Below are positions 41,371 to 50,250 of a stretch of 64,000 nt of DNA, one piece after another. The DNA lies in contig NZ_PXZO01000002.1 of the NCBI RefSeq assembly GCF_003013475.1, forward strand, positions 124,001-188,000. The letters are read 5' to 3'. Both the position numbers and the translations under genes were made by a program. Position 1 is the first letter of the stretch; every line of letters starts with the position of its first letter. The notes beneath the pieces are model-generated. The model had not been told where the DNA came from and searched no databases. It saw nothing but the letters and a program-made list of their open reading frames with translations. This stretch comes from Brevibacillus porteri (GTDB lineage Bacteria > Bacillota > Bacilli > Brevibacillales > Brevibacillaceae).

Positions 41371-43494
41371 ATGAATTCATTTTCGCTCCTGCTTGAAAAG
41401 CTGCATGAATGGTTTGGCGATCGGCCTTTTTCGATCTGGTTCCAATTTTCGCGTGATCGACATTTTCGGCATATTTTCTCTTCTTTTCATGAAAACACTA
41501 CCAAGAATATTCCCCCTATGACAGTACCTCTCTGTGACAACGATGCTAGCCACATGCGTTATGCATATGCCCAACAGATGTACCGTTTTTTCTACGAAAA
41601 GGAAGGACAAGCTGTTATTTGCCTTTCGCATAAAGCAAGCCAACCGCCCATCCTTACCTCTGACCAGTGGGAACTTTTGTGGTTCGGGATTCGCCTGTTG
41701 TTGGCAGAAGAAAAAATGACAGCAAAAGCGGAGGAAAGCAAGAAACTCTTTGAAGGGATTCGCTCGATATCTGCTACCCTTGACGTTCACCAAATCATCC
41801 GTGGCATCATAGGTAACGCACTGGCTGTTATCCCGGCTGCAGATGCAGGTCTCTTGCACTTGTATGATCCCTCTATCGACCTTTTGATTCCGAAAGCGAC
41901 CGTCGGTTTTCATGATACGGTGTTCAAAGATCTCAAAATGCGGGTTGGCGAATCTATCGCGGGCAAAGTGTTTGAGGACGGAATCCCACGCATGTACAAA
42001 ACCAGCCAAGAAACAACCCACGCGATGAAGGACATCTCTGCTGACAACTTTCACTCCCTGAACCACGCCAAAACATTGCGAGACTTGAATGGGTTGCTAT
42101 GCGTTCCGATATCACGTGAAGAAAAGCGTATCGGCGTGCTAGTCCTACATCAGTTTCATCAAGAAAATGTGTTTACGGAGTACGACCTCGACCTCCTCCA
42201 AGGATTCGCAGACCAAACTTCCATCGCCCTGCAAAATGCCGAGCTCTATGCAGAAGTCAAGCAAGCGTATGAGCATATGGCTGCCATTAGCGTCCAACTG
42301 CAAGCCAAGCACGATGATTTGATACAGCGCAACCATATCCATGAATCCATCAAGCAGTTGTCCTTGCAAAATAAAGGGGCGGAAACAATCGTAAAAACCC
42401 TCAGCAAAATGACAGGACATTCCATCTATTTTGCCGATTGGCTTGAGCAAAAATTGTATCCTGAAAAGAGTGCTTTATTTTTTAGCTGGGATGAACTGTA
42501 TACATTGCTGAACAAAAGAAGACAGCCTGTTTCTGTCAAGCTGTACTCTCCCGATACTGGTGACAATCAATTGTTCTGTTTGTATCCGTTGATCAATGGA
42601 AGCATCTTTCTCGGAGGTCTCATGATTCCCTTAGACGAACGCGGGCTATCTGATCTCGCACGAATGACGGTCGAGCAAGGGAGTGCAGTGCTCATACTCG
42701 ATTTAGTGAAAAAGCAATCGATCAGCTCCGTGCTATACAAGCGAGCACATGATCTTTTTCAAGAGCTGATCGCAAGCAAAGGCAATGAACTGATTGACCG
42801 CGCTCGTTCGATGGGGTTACAGCCGCAAGCAAAATACTACGTGGTTTATGCCCATCTGACGCAGTGCCACGATCTGGCCTTGCTAGAAGCAAACATTCAT
42901 CGGCTCATTACTCGTTGGAAATGGGAGTTCAGTAAAACTCAGATGTTTGTCTACGGCTTCCATAACCATGTCACCCTCCTCATCCGGTCTCTCGGCTCCC
43001 GAGATGGCAAGGACATCCGGGAGAGGCTGCAGCAGGCGTCTTATGAGTGGGAATTGGGCAAGGAAGCATCGTTATCAATTGGCGTGGGAAGTATGGCAAG
43101 CGGGATTGAACAAATCAGCAAAAGCTACGAAGAAGCCAAGAAAGCCGCTCACTACTTGACCAACCGCAGCCGTTTTGGTGTGGTGCACTATAAAGACCTG
43201 GGTGTCAATCGCCTCATGCTGAACCAGAGTCAGGACGATATTGATGCATTCATTCAAGATGTGTTTGCCCCTTTCTGGCAAGACCCGGAAAAATATCAGG
43301 AATGGGAACAGACGATCATGGCCTATATGAAATGTAGTCAATCTCCTCAATTGACCGCCAAAGAGCTGCACATTCACGTCAATACTTTGTATCAGCGGTT
43401 GCGCAAAGTCGAAGAGCTTCTACATATCGATTTGCGAAATCCCGAAGACTTGCTGAAATTACAGCTCGCTTGTCATTTGCGCCAGGAAGGATAA
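41371..43494 (+). CDS. PucR/CdaR-type regulator with GAF domain
   Basis: About 707 residues. Residues 1 to 110: unassigned. About 125-290: a GAF domain (DVHQIIRGIIGNALAVIPAA, DLDLLQGFADQTSIALQNAE). About 320-620: a CdaR GGDEF-like region (ASLSIGVGSMASGIEQISKS). C-terminus: PucR helix-turn-helix (LTAKELHIHVNTLYQRLRKV). ATG 41371 has GGAGG nine bases before it. Such regulators sense small molecules and activate catabolic genes; the divergent dehydrogenase pair is the likely target. Confidence 0.88.
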   Translation: MNSFSLLLEKLHEWFGDRPFSIWFQFSRDRHFRHIFSSFHENTTKNIPPMTVPLCDNDASHMRYAYAQQMYRFFYEKEGQAVICLSHKASQPPILTSDQWELLWFGIRLLLAEEKMTAKAEESKKLFEGIRSISATLDVHQIIRGIIGNALAVIPAADAGLLHLYDPSIDLLIPKATVGFHDTVFKDLKMRVGESIAGKVFEDGIPRMYKTSQETTHAMKDISADNFHSLNHAKTLRDLNGLLCVPISREEKRIGVLVLHQFHQENVFTEYDLDLLQGFADQTSIALQNAELYAEVKQAYEHMAAISVQLQAKHDDLIQRNHIHESIKQLSLQNKGAETIVKTLSKMTGHSIYFADWLEQKLYPEKSALFFSWDELYTLLNKRRQPVSVKLYSPDTGDNQLFCLYPLINGSIFLGGLMIPLDERGLSDLARMTVEQGSAVLILDLVKKQSISSVLYKRAHDLFQELIASKGNELIDRARSMGLQPQAKYYVVYAHLTQCHDLALLEANIHRLITRWKWEFSKTQMFVYGFHNHVTLLIRSLGSRDGKDIRERLQQASYEWELGKEASLSIGVGSMASGIEQISKSYEEAKKAAHYLTNRSRFGVVHYKDLGVNRLMLNQSQDDIDAFIQDVFAPFWQDPEKYQEWEQTIMAYMKCSQSPQLTAKELHIHVNTLYQRLRKVEELLHIDLRNPEDLLKLQLACHLRQEG

Positions 43495-43612
43495 ATCGAA
43501 AAAGGCAGGAGTAGCTTTAGACGGGAAAAAGTCCTAGGTTGGTTTACCATAATTTCGTTATGTAAATTATCACTTCATGTAATTCGTGAAAAAACAGACG
43601 CGTATTTCTCTC

Positions 43613-43640
43613 TTGTAATATTTGGATAATCATGCATAAT
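43613..43640 (+). promoter_or_regulatory. Promoter candidate of the GNAT resistance-type gene
   Basis: TTGTAA, a 16-base spacer and CATAAT, about 160 bases upstream of the GNAT coding region. The intervening leader holds a short peptide frame and a hairpin. Confidence 0.45.
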
Positions 43641-43704
43641 GAACATGGGGGCATCAGGCACCAGACACCCCAGAGATTCGCGCCCTACTACAGGTAAAGG
43701 AGTG

Positions 43705-43746
43705 ATGATGTTTTGGATTCGCAAAAACAAATGGAAAAGCATATGA
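43705..43746 (+). CDS. Possible leader peptide (12-13 residues)
   Basis: AAAGGAG, then ATG ATG and the peptide MMFWIRKNKWKSI and TGA. The last three codons lie inside the left arm of a 12-base perfect hairpin (43738-43786). This is the layout of translational attenuators before antibiotic resistance genes (erm, cat), in which a stalled ribosome opens the hairpin. Confidence 0.5.
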   Translation: MMFWIRKNKWKSI

Positions 43747-43786
43747 GAGGTTCCAAACGATAATTTCATCCATTCTCTCATATGCT
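43738..43786 (+). promoter_or_regulatory. Attenuator-like hairpin before the GNAT gene
   Basis: AGCATATGAGAG (43738-43749) and its exact complement (43775-43786) enclose 25 bases. The GGGAGG ribosome site starts two or three bases after the right arm. The loop segment ATTTCATCC is partly complementary to that site. Confidence 0.6.
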
Positions 43787-43805
43787 ATGGGAGGAAATGA
43801 ACGAA

Positions 43806-44963
43806 ATGTTTGCTCAAAAAATGGTTCAAGGAACGGAACTCACAACCGATTGCTTCCATAACGCGACCAATCTGTTCGAAGCGTTGAAGCATCATGTATC
43901 CATCAAAGGGGTCATTACAGGTGTTATTCCTGGTAGAGTATTCCTGTCAAATGACGCGAGATCAGCCTTGTTGACAAGCCCCCAAGGTATTTTTCTAGGA
44001 GGCAGTGTTGATAATCCCCTCTTCTTTGAAGAAGTGAATGCATTGCTTAAAGAGGAGCTATTACCGCAGCTTGCTGCTGATGAACAGCTTGACTACGTCC
44101 TGTTTTATCCTACTGATGAGAAGTGGGATGACATTCTAGATATCGTGATGAAAGATATATTACCCATGAGAAGCGGCCGAATGATCTTTACACACCATCT
44201 ACAGGATCTATCCCCTCCTGCTGACGATTATATTGTCCCGATAGACAGTACCTTGTTGAAGCGTAAAGAATTGATAGGTCTTGAGGATGTTATCGATGAA
44301 ATAGCAGAGAACTGGCCATCTATAGAAGCCTATGAAAACAAAGGCTTCGGTTGTGTCGCGATTCAAGATACCGATGAGGGGCCTACCATTCTTAGTTGGT
44401 GCATGACGGATTGGGTAGTAGAAGACGAATGTGAATTGGGTATAGAAACCGATGAAGACTATCGGAGTAACGGATGGGCTAGAAAGACAGCATTGGGTGC
44501 TCTCTCACTCGCCAAACAACGCGGAATCAAAAGAGTGGGATGGCAGTGCTGGTCAAATAATATAGGTTCGCAGCGAACAGCCTTGTCTGTCGATTTCGAG
44601 CTGCTCGCGGATTTTCCGGTTCTGTTCGGTTGGAACCTTCCTTTAAACAATTTCCTGGTCAACGGCAACCACTATATGCGTGGCGATCTGAAATATGGAG
44701 TGGAAAAAGACTACGCCCGCGCCGCATGGAGTTATGCCCAAGCACTTGATAAAGGCTGGGATTGGGGTGGCGATCCGGCCTTGTATTGGAATGCTGCTTG
44801 CTTGTTCTATCTGAATGGTGAAGAGGACCGTGCAAAGCATTACTACAAAAAGGCTATCGAACATGGCTGGGTAAGCATTCACCACCCGCATTATCATGAT
44901 TATGTGTACAGAGAGCAGGACAGCGATCAGATCGCTCGAATTCTTGCTGAATCAATAATCTAA
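43806..44963 (+). CDS. GNAT acetyltransferase with C-terminal TPR-like segment
   Basis: About 385 residues. The start at ATG 43806 is 11 bases after GGGAGG; ATG 43782 and 43797 precede or overlap the site. The acetyl-CoA region is IETDEDYRSNGWARKTALGA (R-x-x-G-x-A type) in the middle of the chain (about 215-235); the C-terminal 80 residues look like a Sel1/TPR repeat (PALYWNAACLFYLNGEEDRA). The architecture resembles zwittermicin-type N-acetyltransferases. A leader peptide and hairpin upstream suggest inducible resistance. Confidence 0.78.
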   Translation: MFAQKMVQGTELTTDCFHNATNLFEALKHHVSIKGVITGVIPGRVFLSNDARSALLTSPQGIFLGGSVDNPLFFEEVNALLKEELLPQLAADEQLDYVLFYPTDEKWDDILDIVMKDILPMRSGRMIFTHHLQDLSPPADDYIVPIDSTLLKRKELIGLEDVIDEIAENWPSIEAYENKGFGCVAIQDTDEGPTILSWCMTDWVVEDECELGIETDEDYRSNGWARKTALGALSLAKQRGIKRVGWQCWSNNIGSQRTALSVDFELLADFPVLFGWNLPLNNFLVNGNHYMRGDLKYGVEKDYARAAWSYAQALDKGWDWGGDPALYWNAACLFYLNGEEDRAKHYYKKAIEHGWVSIHHPHYHDYVYREQDSDQIARILAESII

Positions 44964-44970
44964 TGGAAAT

Positions 44971-44997
44971 GGCCGCCGTTTTATCGGCGGCTTTTTG
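44971..44997 (+). terminator. Terminator of the GNAT gene
   Basis: GCCGCCG and CGGCGGC with a TTTTAT loop, then five T. Confidence 0.9.
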
Positions 44998-45017
44998 CTG
45001 AGCTCACCATTTTGCCT

Positions 45018-46022
45018 CTATTTCTCTACCTTTGAACGAAAAAGAAATGGCTTGCCGTTCAAGTAGTTTTTGATCATAGGTATTGCATAGAGCTGTTCTT
45101 CTTTTAGCCCCTCGGTTTCCCTAGGGTCAGGAGCATGATGACTATAATTTTCAATCATGACCATCACCGTGAAGCTCTCAAGTGTGGGGAGCCAGTCCCC
45201 TTCTAGTTTCCGCAAACTCTCGTAGCCTTTTATGACTAGCTCTCTTTGTGCAGGATATATACCCAAAAGGGTATGGGCGATATCATAAAGATAGTAACCA
45301 AACCCACATCTTCCAAAATCAATCGGACGAGGATCTCCGTTGTAAAAAACGATGTTACCTTGGTGCAGATCGCCGTGAATGATTCCGTAGTTGCTGCTAT
45401 TCTTGTCCATTTTGGCAAGACAAGTGAGTATTTTATCCGCCGCCAATTCATATAGCTCGAACTCTTCGTCTGTCAGAAATCGTTGGTAATGCTCCTTCAA
45501 ACGAGTCATGGACTCCTTGAAGCGATCCTCTCCCCAGATCGGACGAGCAAATTCAGGGGTCAATCGGAAATCCTGGGATACTGTATGAAGCTTTGCTAGC
45601 AAGACGCCCTCTTTGTAAACTTGGTCTTCCGTAAGTTCATCATCAACATGCTCTCCTTCGACCCAATGCATGACGGTTACGAAGACACAGTCACCATTCG
45701 CAAGATCAATGCTCACTGTCTTGGAACCATTGCGGCACGCTATTCCCATTGGAATCGCTACCTCTATTTTTTCATGCAAATAGCGGAGCCAGGCAAGCTC
45801 GGAATCAATTTCATTTCTGTTCTTGTTTCCGTGAATACGGAGTAAATAGCTACCATCCTTCTCTGTTTCTATCACAAACGTGCAAGTGTCGGACAGTTGG
45901 TTGAAACGAATCTGTTCCCCATCCAAGTCGTATTCGTGCATTGCTTTTTGTGCGATTTGCTTGGACTGGGCCACTACGTTCTCGATGTCATCTTCAGAAT
46001 CCAACTGAAATAACCTCGTCAT
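45018..46022 (-). CDS. APH-family phosphotransferase
   Basis: 334 residues of the aminoglycoside phosphotransferase/choline kinase fold. Catalytic loop GIIHGDLHQGNIVFYNG and metal site PIDFGRCGFGYYLYD are intact. Related proteins phosphorylate antibiotics, homoserine or small alcohols; substrate unknown. GGGGGAT precedes ATG 46022. Convergent with the GNAT gene and beside several resistance-type genes. Confidence 0.88.
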   Translation of the reverse strand: MTRLFQLDSEDDIENVVAQSKQIAQKAMHEYDLDGEQIRFNQLSDTCTFVIETEKDGSYLLRIHGNKNRNEIDSELAWLRYLHEKIEVAIPMGIACRNGSKTVSIDLANGDCVFVTVMHWVEGEHVDDELTEDQVYKEGVLLAKLHTVSQDFRLTPEFARPIWGEDRFKESMTRLKEHYQRFLTDEEFELYELAADKILTCLAKMDKNSSNYGIIHGDLHQGNIVFYNGDPRPIDFGRCGFGYYLYDIAHTLLGIYPAQRELVIKGYESLRKLEGDWLPTLESFTVMVMIENYSHHAPDPRETEGLKEEQLYAIPMIKNYLNGKPFLFRSKVEK

Positions 46023-46101
46023 GCGAATCCCCCATCCAATATATGGTTCATATGCTTACATTCGTTTGATTTTCGCCATACTCCTCTTTTCTTTTTTTCG
46101 C

Positions 46102-46132
46102 TTGACTCCAACCTAAGGTCAGACTGCAAACT
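46102..46132 (+). promoter_or_regulatory. MerR-type promoter/operator (TipA-like gene)
   Basis: TTGACT (46102-46107) is followed by a 19-base spacer with the dyad ACCTAAGGT (46111-46119). The elongated spacer is the hallmark of MerR-controlled promoters; the -10 (CAAACT) is poor. Confidence 0.55.
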
Positions 46133-46154
46133 CATTTTCAGGAGGTGAATCGCC

Positions 46155-46892
46155 ATGTTGTATACCGTTAACGAGGTAGCCAAACTGTCTGGTACCACAA
46201 TCAAGACACTGTACCATTATCAAAAGATTGGCTTGCTGATGCCCGAAATTGTTACAGAAAATGGATACAGATATTATGGTGAGAATGAACTCAAGCGGTT
46301 ACAACAAATCTTGTTTTATCGTGAGCTGGATTTTTCGTTGGACAGCATCAAAGCTGCACTTGATCACGAACCAGACAGACTTCGTTGTTTATCTGAGCAG
46401 CAAGCGATGTTAAAGGCACGCCAGCTTCGAATGGAGCGCATCTTGCTTACTTTAGAAGAAACGATTCGACACGAAAGGAAGAGAGGAAATATGTCCACTG
46501 AGAAAATGTTTGATGGATTAAACGAAGAAGAATGGAAGCAGGCATTCACTCAACAAAATGAGCATTTGCAGGAAGCCTACGATTTTCAATTGGATACAGA
46601 GAATCTGGACGTAACTTCCATGAATGAAAAAGCTGCCGAAGCGACTGCTTTCATGACATTTATGGCAGAGGCGTTGAAAAACAACAAAAGTATTGATGAT
46701 GAAACGGTTGTTTCTGCAATCGATAATCATCTTGCTTTTTTACAAAAAGGCCATCCGATTGATGCGAGAGCTTTTGCGGAGCAGTCAAGGTTTTTCCTAT
46801 CAGATGAGTTCCACCGCACTATGTTGGAAGAACAGCAAACGGGATTAAGCTACTACATTTGCATTGCTGCCGAAAATTTTGCTTCCAAGTAA
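46155..46892 (+). CDS. MerR-family regulator with TipAS drug-binding domain
   Basis: 245 residues. N-terminal MerR helix-turn-helix (YTVNEVAKLSGTTIKTLYHY, then ENGYRYY), a dimer helix, then a TipAS domain (about 125-245: EEWKQAFTQQNEHLQEAYDF). The TipA class binds thiopeptides and other drugs and activates its own promoter. Spacing of ribosome site GGAGG to ATG 46155 is good. A MerR-type promoter lies upstream. Confidence 0.9.
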   Translation: MLYTVNEVAKLSGTTIKTLYHYQKIGLLMPEIVTENGYRYYGENELKRLQQILFYRELDFSLDSIKAALDHEPDRLRCLSEQQAMLKARQLRMERILLTLEETIRHERKRGNMSTEKMFDGLNEEEWKQAFTQQNEHLQEAYDFQLDTENLDVTSMNEKAAEATAFMTFMAEALKNNKSIDDETVVSAIDNHLAFLQKGHPIDARAFAEQSRFFLSDEFHRTMLEEQQTGLSYYICIAAENFASK

Positions 46893-46898
46893 CGTATA

Positions 46899-46916
46899 GT
46901 TAAACGATCGTTTAAC
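46899..46916. promoter_or_regulatory. 18-base perfect palindrome
   Basis: GTTAAACGATCGTTTAAC, seven bases after the TipA-like gene. It resembles a TetR-family operator, but no start codon lies nearby: the flanking genes converge here. A third half-site-like GTTAAAC follows at 46918. Confidence 0.6.
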
Positions 46917-46920
46917 AGTT

Positions 46921-46953
46921 AAACCGGGTGAGCTGCAACTCCCCGGTTTTTTG
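46921..46953 (+). terminator. Terminator of the TipA-like gene
   Basis: AACCGGG-TGAG and ACTC-CCCGGTT pair, with six T after the stem. Confidence 0.85.
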
Positions 46954-46973
46954 TTTCATTCCTATCTGATGCC

Positions 46974-47993
46974 TTAGATTACCGACTCGATAATATGCTC
47001 CTTGATTAGCGTCCATCGATCCCGAGGATTCGGCATGAATTCCGATGCAATGGCTACAACGAGGTTTTTTTCTGGGATGCAACAGATAACATGACCGCCA
47101 TCGCCCATTGCTGCGTATGCAAAAACACCGTCCTCTGCACGCAACCACCATAGATACCCGTATGGATTGGGGGTCATTGCTATTGATTCATCTATCCAAG
47201 CCTCTGGAATGATCTGATGATTGCCCCAACAGCCACGATTCAGATAGAGCCAACCAAAACGTGCCATGTCACGGGGAGTTAACGTGAGACCCCATCCTCC
47301 TGTGGAGTTGTTAGTTGGATCCTTCACCCATCCTCTCACTTCTTTCCCGAATAAATCTTCAAATGCAAACGCCTTCATTTCATAATCCGGGATTACTTCC
47401 ATACCGATGGGTGTAAACAAGCGTTCGTTGGCGAATTCTCGAGCACTTTTTCCTGTGCTGCGCGTGAGGATGGCTGAAAGCAGATGCGCCCCAGCGTTCG
47501 AATACTTAAACGCTCCAATCTCTCCCTTTTGCCCGAGCATATCCAGGGTATAGGTTACCCAATCGGACTGCATACACATCTTGTCCAGTGGTTCGTGCCA
47601 GTCCTCAAAAGGATAGGGGGCTGTCATCGTAAGGAGATGGCGAATGGTGATTTCTTGTTTTTGCGTATCCGTATGATCGGGTGTATAATCTGGAAAAAAT
47701 TCTAGCACCTTTTGGTCGACATTTTTGATAAACCGTTCCTCTATGGCAATACCAATGAGAGCCGATAGAATACTTTTCGTTACAGACGCTACATGGTGCT
47801 TATCTTTTGGTCCATAGCCATGATAGTAGCTTTCATGGGCGATATACCCATTTCTCACAATCACGATCCCATTTATGTTGCTGTACGCGGCTTTTATGAG
47901 AGGGTCTACCTCCGCTAGTTTTTCAGCGTCTATGTTCAAGAGGGCCGGATCTACTGCTTGCCATTCTGTAGTGGGCCAATCGCTTCTTTGCAT
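46974..47993 (-). CDS. Serine hydrolase, beta-lactamase (class C-like) family
   Basis: 339 residues. SxxK is in HVASVTKSILSAL (Ser and Lys intact), the second motif is FKYSNAGAHLL (Y-S-N), and a GGH motif (MGDGGHVICC) replaces KTG. No signal peptide, so it acts in the cytoplasm, unlike true AmpC. Such proteins are esterases or peptidases. GAGGAGGG precedes ATG 47993. The gene begins 27 bases after a MerR regulator gene, probably its operon partner. Confidence 0.88.
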   Translation of the reverse strand: MQRSDWPTTEWQAVDPALLNIDAEKLAEVDPLIKAAYSNINGIVIVRNGYIAHESYYHGYGPKDKHHVASVTKSILSALIGIAIEERFIKNVDQKVLEFFPDYTPDHTDTQKQEITIRHLLTMTAPYPFEDWHEPLDKMCMQSDWVTYTLDMLGQKGEIGAFKYSNAGAHLLSAILTRSTGKSAREFANERLFTPIGMEVIPDYEMKAFAFEDLFGKEVRGWVKDPTNNSTGGWGLTLTPRDMARFGWLYLNRGCWGNHQIIPEAWIDESIAMTPNPYGYLWWLRAEDGVFAYAAMGDGGHVICCIPEKNLVVAIASEFMPNPRDRWTLIKEHIIESVI

Positions 47994-48020
47994 GATAATT
48001 CCCTCCTCTACAAGAGAATG

Positions 48021-48845
48021 TCATTTTTTTCTGACTGGAAAATACACCTCCGTAACAAGCTCCTCAGGAACACTTGCTTGATCGGCTGCGGTTACATAGA
48101 CTTCGTAGGGTGATCTCACCAATTCATAACCTTCATTTTCTACCCATTCCCGCAATCTGGCATATACCGCAGTCAATTCTGAATAAGGGCCCTTACATAC
48201 AGACTTTGCACAAATTCCCCCAGGTAGATCTCTTGTTCCCTTTACAGCTTCCGCGACCGGAAGCGCAAACTCGGTATCATTTCCTGCGGGATTGAATTCA
48301 GGGCTATGATAGATCGTCATCGGCGTACCGAGCAAGGTGAGCTTTTCAGTCGCAATCCTTTCATACAGCTTACTGAAATATTTTCCATATCCTGTTGCAT
48401 AATCATCAATCGTCATCATCTGACGTATAGAAAGAATATGGATCAGCTGGGTCTCCACAAGCTGTACTTCTATGTTGTCAAGGTATGACATCATGGGGAT
48501 ACCCTGCTCGATTTTGGAAAGGTCATGATTCAGTTGTTTTAAGGTATAGTCCAAAGCGTTTCGTTTTTCATACATCTCCCTTTGCTTGCGAAGAAGGGCG
48601 GAAACAAGCTTCTCTTCCGACTGATCTTCTTCCCATTTCAAAATGGCTTTTATTTCGTCCAGCGAAAAATGATACGATTTCAAACGGTTGATGAAGATCA
48701 TCTTTTTCAGTTGCTTGATGGAATAATACCGATAGCCATTTTCAGGATTAATCTCGTCCGGGTTCATTAGTCCGATTTCAGCATAATAACGAAGCGTTTT
48801 GGTAGACACTCCACATATCTTTGAGAATTCTCCGATTGATAGCAC
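48021..48845 (-). CDS. MerR-family regulator with GyrI-like ligand domain (BmrR type)
   Basis: About 274 residues from GTG 48845 behind GGGAGGTG. MerR DNA-binding part LSIGEFSKICGVSTKTLRYY, a coiled dimer helix, and from about 120 a GyrI/AraC-effector domain (QLVETQLIHILSIRQMM). BmrR-class regulators bind cationic drugs and activate an exporter; here the adjoining target is the serine hydrolase gene. A classic promoter with 19-base spacer lies upstream. Confidence 0.9.
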   Translation of the reverse strand: MLSIGEFSKICGVSTKTLRYYAEIGLMNPDEINPENGYRYYSIKQLKKMIFINRLKSYHFSLDEIKAILKWEEDQSEEKLVSALLRKQREMYEKRNALDYTLKQLNHDLSKIEQGIPMMSYLDNIEVQLVETQLIHILSIRQMMTIDDYATGYGKYFSKLYERIATEKLTLLGTPMTIYHSPEFNPAGNDTEFALPVAEAVKGTRDLPGGICAKSVCKGPYSELTAVYARLREWVENEGYELVRSPYEVYVTAADQASVPEELVTEVYFPVRKK

Positions 48846-48883
48846 AGGCTCACCTCCCTTGTTCATTCCTTATCGATATTCTA

Positions 48884-48914
48884 CTTATACCCCTTCCCCT
48901 AAGGGCAAAGTCAA
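48884..48914 (-). promoter_or_regulatory. MerR-type promoter with 19-base spacer
   Basis: Minus-strand TTGACT (48914-48909), exactly 19 bases, then TATAAG (48889-48884). The spacer carries the dyad GCCCTTAGGGG. This is the textbook MerR arrangement and supports autoregulation of the BmrR-like gene and its downstream hydrolase. Confidence 0.8.
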
Positions 48915-49074
48915 CTGCAAGTATAAAAGCTTAGCGTGCTTCATCAAAAAATGGTGTCAAATCAGAAAGGCTCACCCTTTTCTTCCTTTACATCACATTC
49001 AAAAAAGTTGCATAATGTTGTATGGTAGAGTATGTGCATTTATAATCCATACTTCCCAAAGGAGAGTGTACTTT

Positions 49075-49440
49075 GTGCGTGAAACCTGTGTTCCGACTGG
49101 CGTGGAGCTGAAAGACACTGGCTTTGGATATACGTTGTCTTTAATAGGCGGGAAATATAAAATGATCATTTTGTATTGGCTCGCTGAAAATAAGGTGATG
49201 CGGCATAATGAGCTGAAGCGAAGTATCGGTACCATTTCCTTTAAAACGCTTAGCTTGATGTTAAAAGAGCTGGAGGCAGACGACTTGATCATCCGCAAGG
49301 AATTTCCCCAAGTCCCTCCCAAAGTGGAATATTCCTTATCAGAGCGTGGTCTATCTCTCATTCCCTTGTTAAATATGATGTGCGACTGGGGAGAGAAAAA
49401 CAGCTTGCCCCCTCAGGAGGATGTAAAACAGCAGGCATAA
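49075..49440 (+). CDS. HxlR-family transcriptional regulator
   Basis: 121 residues from GTG 49075, eight bases after AAGGAGAG. The winged helix-turn-helix shows LIGGKYKMIILYWLAEN, MRHNELKRSIGTISFKTLS and KVEYSLSERGLSLIPLL, with an N-terminal Cys (ETCVPTG) as in redox- or quinone-sensing HxlR members (HypR, YodB, QorR). The convergent quinone reductase next to it is a typical target type. Confidence 0.9.
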   Translation: MRETCVPTGVELKDTGFGYTLSLIGGKYKMIILYWLAENKVMRHNELKRSIGTISFKTLSLMLKELEADDLIIRKEFPQVPPKVEYSLSERGLSLIPLLNMMCDWGEKNSLPPQEDVKQQA

Positions 49441-49456
49441 CGATTGTTTCTAACAG

Positions 49457-49496
49457 GAAAAGAAGTATCTCCCAGATGAGGAAATACTTCTTTTTT
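49457..49496. terminator. Terminator between HxlR and quinone reductase genes
   Basis: AAGAAGTATCTCC and GGAAATACTTCTT pair, with TTTTTT on the plus strand and AAAA before the stem, so it may serve both convergent genes. Confidence 0.8.
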
Positions 49497-49507
49497 CATG
49501 GGTCTTC

Positions 49508-50071
49508 TTACAGGCTATCAATGAATTTCACATAATCTTGCGCGCTCTTATCCAATACGCTGCCGGTCGCCTCAAGTTCTTCACCAGGTACATTTTCGCC
49601 TGACTCAGTCTCTGCACCATAATACGCAAAGAATGAACGATAATCCGCATGGCAGTAACGGAAGGTTGTTTCAAAAGGGGTCAATATTTGCTCAAGTGTA
49701 TACCGATATCTTCCCTCTTCCTGATAATCCTCTTTCCTAATTCCAGCAGATACGGCTAATGCAGCTTTGCGATTCTTTAATTTATCGCCTCCCTTTGAAC
49801 CGTATGCCCACCCATATGCGAAAACATCGTCAAGCCATTTTTTCAGGAGCGGCGGACAATTAAACCAGTAAACCGGGAACTGTAAAACAAGATTCTCATG
49901 CGATTCAATCCATTGCTGTTCTTTTTCCACATCAATGTTTCCATCTGGGTATGCCTTATGCAATTCATGGACGGTATACTTTTCTGGATATTTTTTGAGT
50001 TCTTCTACCCATCGCTTATTGATGACGGATGTTTCGATGCTTGGATGAGTGACGATGACAAGAGTTTTCAA
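49508..50071 (-). CDS. NAD(P)H:quinone oxidoreductase, flavodoxin-like fold
   Basis: 187 residues. Flavodoxin_2 signature: LVIVTHPSIETSVINKRWVE at the start, then LVLQFPVYWFNCPPLLKKWL (flavin and dimer region) and GWAYGSKGGDKLKNR. The family (KefF, MdaB, YwrO) reduces quinones by two electrons. Start is TTG 50071 behind AAGGAGG. Probably induced by electrophiles via the neighbouring HxlR regulator. Confidence 0.9.
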   Translation of the reverse strand: MKTLVIVTHPSIETSVINKRWVEELKKYPEKYTVHELHKAYPDGNIDVEKEQQWIESHENLVLQFPVYWFNCPPLLKKWLDDVFAYGWAYGSKGGDKLKNRKAALAVSAGIRKEDYQEEGRYRYTLEQILTPFETTFRYCHADYRSFFAYYGAETESGENVPGEELEATGSVLDKSAQDYVKFIDSL

Positions 50072-50184
50072 AGTAGGTTCCTCCTTGAAGGTTTGTTGTT
50101 TTATGAGTATAAAATGCTTGCTGCAAATTTGTAAGTATGCACATTTTGTTCAGTTACTTACATAAAGGTGAGTGTAAAGAACAG

Positions 50185-50235
50185 AAAAAAGCCTCCCCTC
50201 GACCTAATGATTCTAGGTTTGTATCGTTGGGAGGC
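50185..50235 (-). terminator. Terminator of the second GNAT gene
   Basis: GCCTCCC (50191-50197) pairs with GGGAGGC (50229-50235), with an inner ACCTA...TAGGT stem and six T on the minus strand. Confidence 0.85.
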
Positions 50236-50250
50236 CCCTTTGCAATTGTT

